Of a stretch of DNA of 5,384 nucleotides, positions 4,918 to 5,384 are shown in pieces. Origin of the DNA: Gemmatimonadota bacterium (lineage in GTDB: Bacteria > Gemmatimonadota > Gemmatimonadetes > Gemmatimonadales > Gemmatimonadaceae); the NCBI GenBank assembly GCA_947457715.1, contig CANGXK010000197.1:1-5384 (forward strand), read 5' to 3'. Within the stretch, counting starts at the first letter, position 1, and every line of letters begins with the position of its first letter. The translations under genes and the position numbers were made by a program. The notes beneath the pieces were generated by a model. That model saw only the letters and a program-made list of their open reading frames with translations, searched no databases and had not been told where the DNA came from.

Positions 4918-5384
4918 CCGGTGCGAGCTCCACCGCCTGACCGCGTGAAAGCCGCAGTCGAGCGGCAGCATGCCCGTCGCGCACGGCGATCTCCACGAAG
5001 CCGCTCGAGCCCACCAGCGCCACGAGTTCGCCGGGCGCGGCCTCGCCATACGCGCGCACGACGCGCACCTGATGGCCGCCCACCTGCACCGCCGCGCCGT
5101 CGCGGGCGGCGAGATTCGTGATCGCGTTGCCGAAGCGGTCGATGGTGAGGATCTCGCCGTGCAGGGCGCCGTCAGGTGCGCGTCGCGGCTGCGGGGTGCG
5201 CAGTCGCACGGGCTGCGTGAACGACTCGCCGATCAGGTCGAGCGAAATGCCGCGGGCCAGTTGCGCCGCGGCCGGCGCGAACACGTCACGCGCGTGGAAC
5301 GTGGGCGACGCCTGCGCATCGACCGTGAGCGACACCACGCGTGCATCCAGCGCGAAGAGCGCCGGTGACAGCACGCCGTTGTCC
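4907..5384 (-). CDS. SAM hydroxide adenosyltransferase (DUF62), 5' end outside window
   Basis: This is the last 158 residues of a protein of the DUF62 family, S-adenosylmethionine hydroxide adenosyltransferases. They split SAM with water into adenosine and methionine and are relatives of bacterial fluorinases and chlorinases. The frame runs off the right edge with D-N-G-V-L-S at 5383-5366, matching the family's substrate-binding PDNG stretch. TFHARDVFAPAAAQLARG follows, equal to the usual TFHGRD-[IV]-FAP motif with Ala for Gly; its His is probably the catalytic-site His. The C-terminal beta domain shows GEILTIDRFGNAITNLA and SSGFVEIAVRDGHAAARLRL. The N-terminal part, with the catalytic Asp and Arg, is not in view. 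The GTG at 5374 is an internal codon, not the start. The gene ends inside the vapB operator, so readthrough into vapBC is possible. Confidence 0.9.
   Translation of the reverse strand, partial: DNGVLSPALFALDARVVSLTVDAQASPTFHARDVFAPAAAQLARGISLDLIGESFTQPVRLRTPQPRRAPDGALHGEILTIDRFGNAITNLAARDGAAVQVGGHQVRVVRAYGEAAPGELVALVGSSGFVEIAVRDGHAAARLRLSRGQAVELAPVMR

Overview
This is a GC-rich bacterial window of compact genes. It holds four genes that face right in the centre-left, one partial gene on the reverse strand at each edge, and a toxin-antitoxin pair on the reverse strand near the right end. Nothing names the species. High GC, abundant alternative start codons, weak Shine-Dalgarno signals and a sigma/zinc anti-sigma pair next to a quinone methyltransferase would fit a Gemmatimonadota-like or similar soil or water bacterium. 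That placement is inference only. I saw no rRNA, tRNA, CRISPR array, insertion sequence or phage gene.

Left (1-614): the N-terminal three quarters of a UbiE/MenG quinone C-methyltransferase runs leftward off the window. It diverges from the next gene across a 65-bp gap with no clear promoter.

Centre-left (615-4176): an ECF sigma factor is followed by a 115-bp gap with short repeats and a hairpin. Next come a zinc-type (HxxxCxxC) anti-sigma factor with two predicted membrane helices, then (9-bp gap) a multi-helix membrane protein with a repetitive hydrophilic tail, then (24-bp gap) an NhaD-type Na+/H+ antiporter. All face the same way and could form one envelope- or ion-stress unit. The sigma/anti-sigma pairing is well supported; the link to the two membrane proteins rests on position only.

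Right (4178-5384, all reverse strand): the C-terminal part of an S-adenosylmethionine hydroxide adenosyltransferase (DUF62 family) enters from the right edge. It is followed directly by a VapBC pair, with antitoxin VapB (ribbon-helix-helix) before toxin VapC (PIN domain). The vapB promoter is the clearest regulatory element here: a perfect TTGACA -35, a 17-bp spacer and a TAGCAT -10. Four alternating TGATG/CATCA half-sites overlay it at exact 11-bp steps. The predicted transcript start falls on or next to the vapB ATG, so the mRNA should be leaderless, and the -35 box contains the stop codon of the SAM-hydrolysing gene. VapC ends 1 bp from the end of the converging nhaD.

I see no clearly new system. 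The best candidates for follow-up are the leaderless, helically phased vapB operator-promoter and the sigma/anti-sigma/membrane protein/NhaD cluster.
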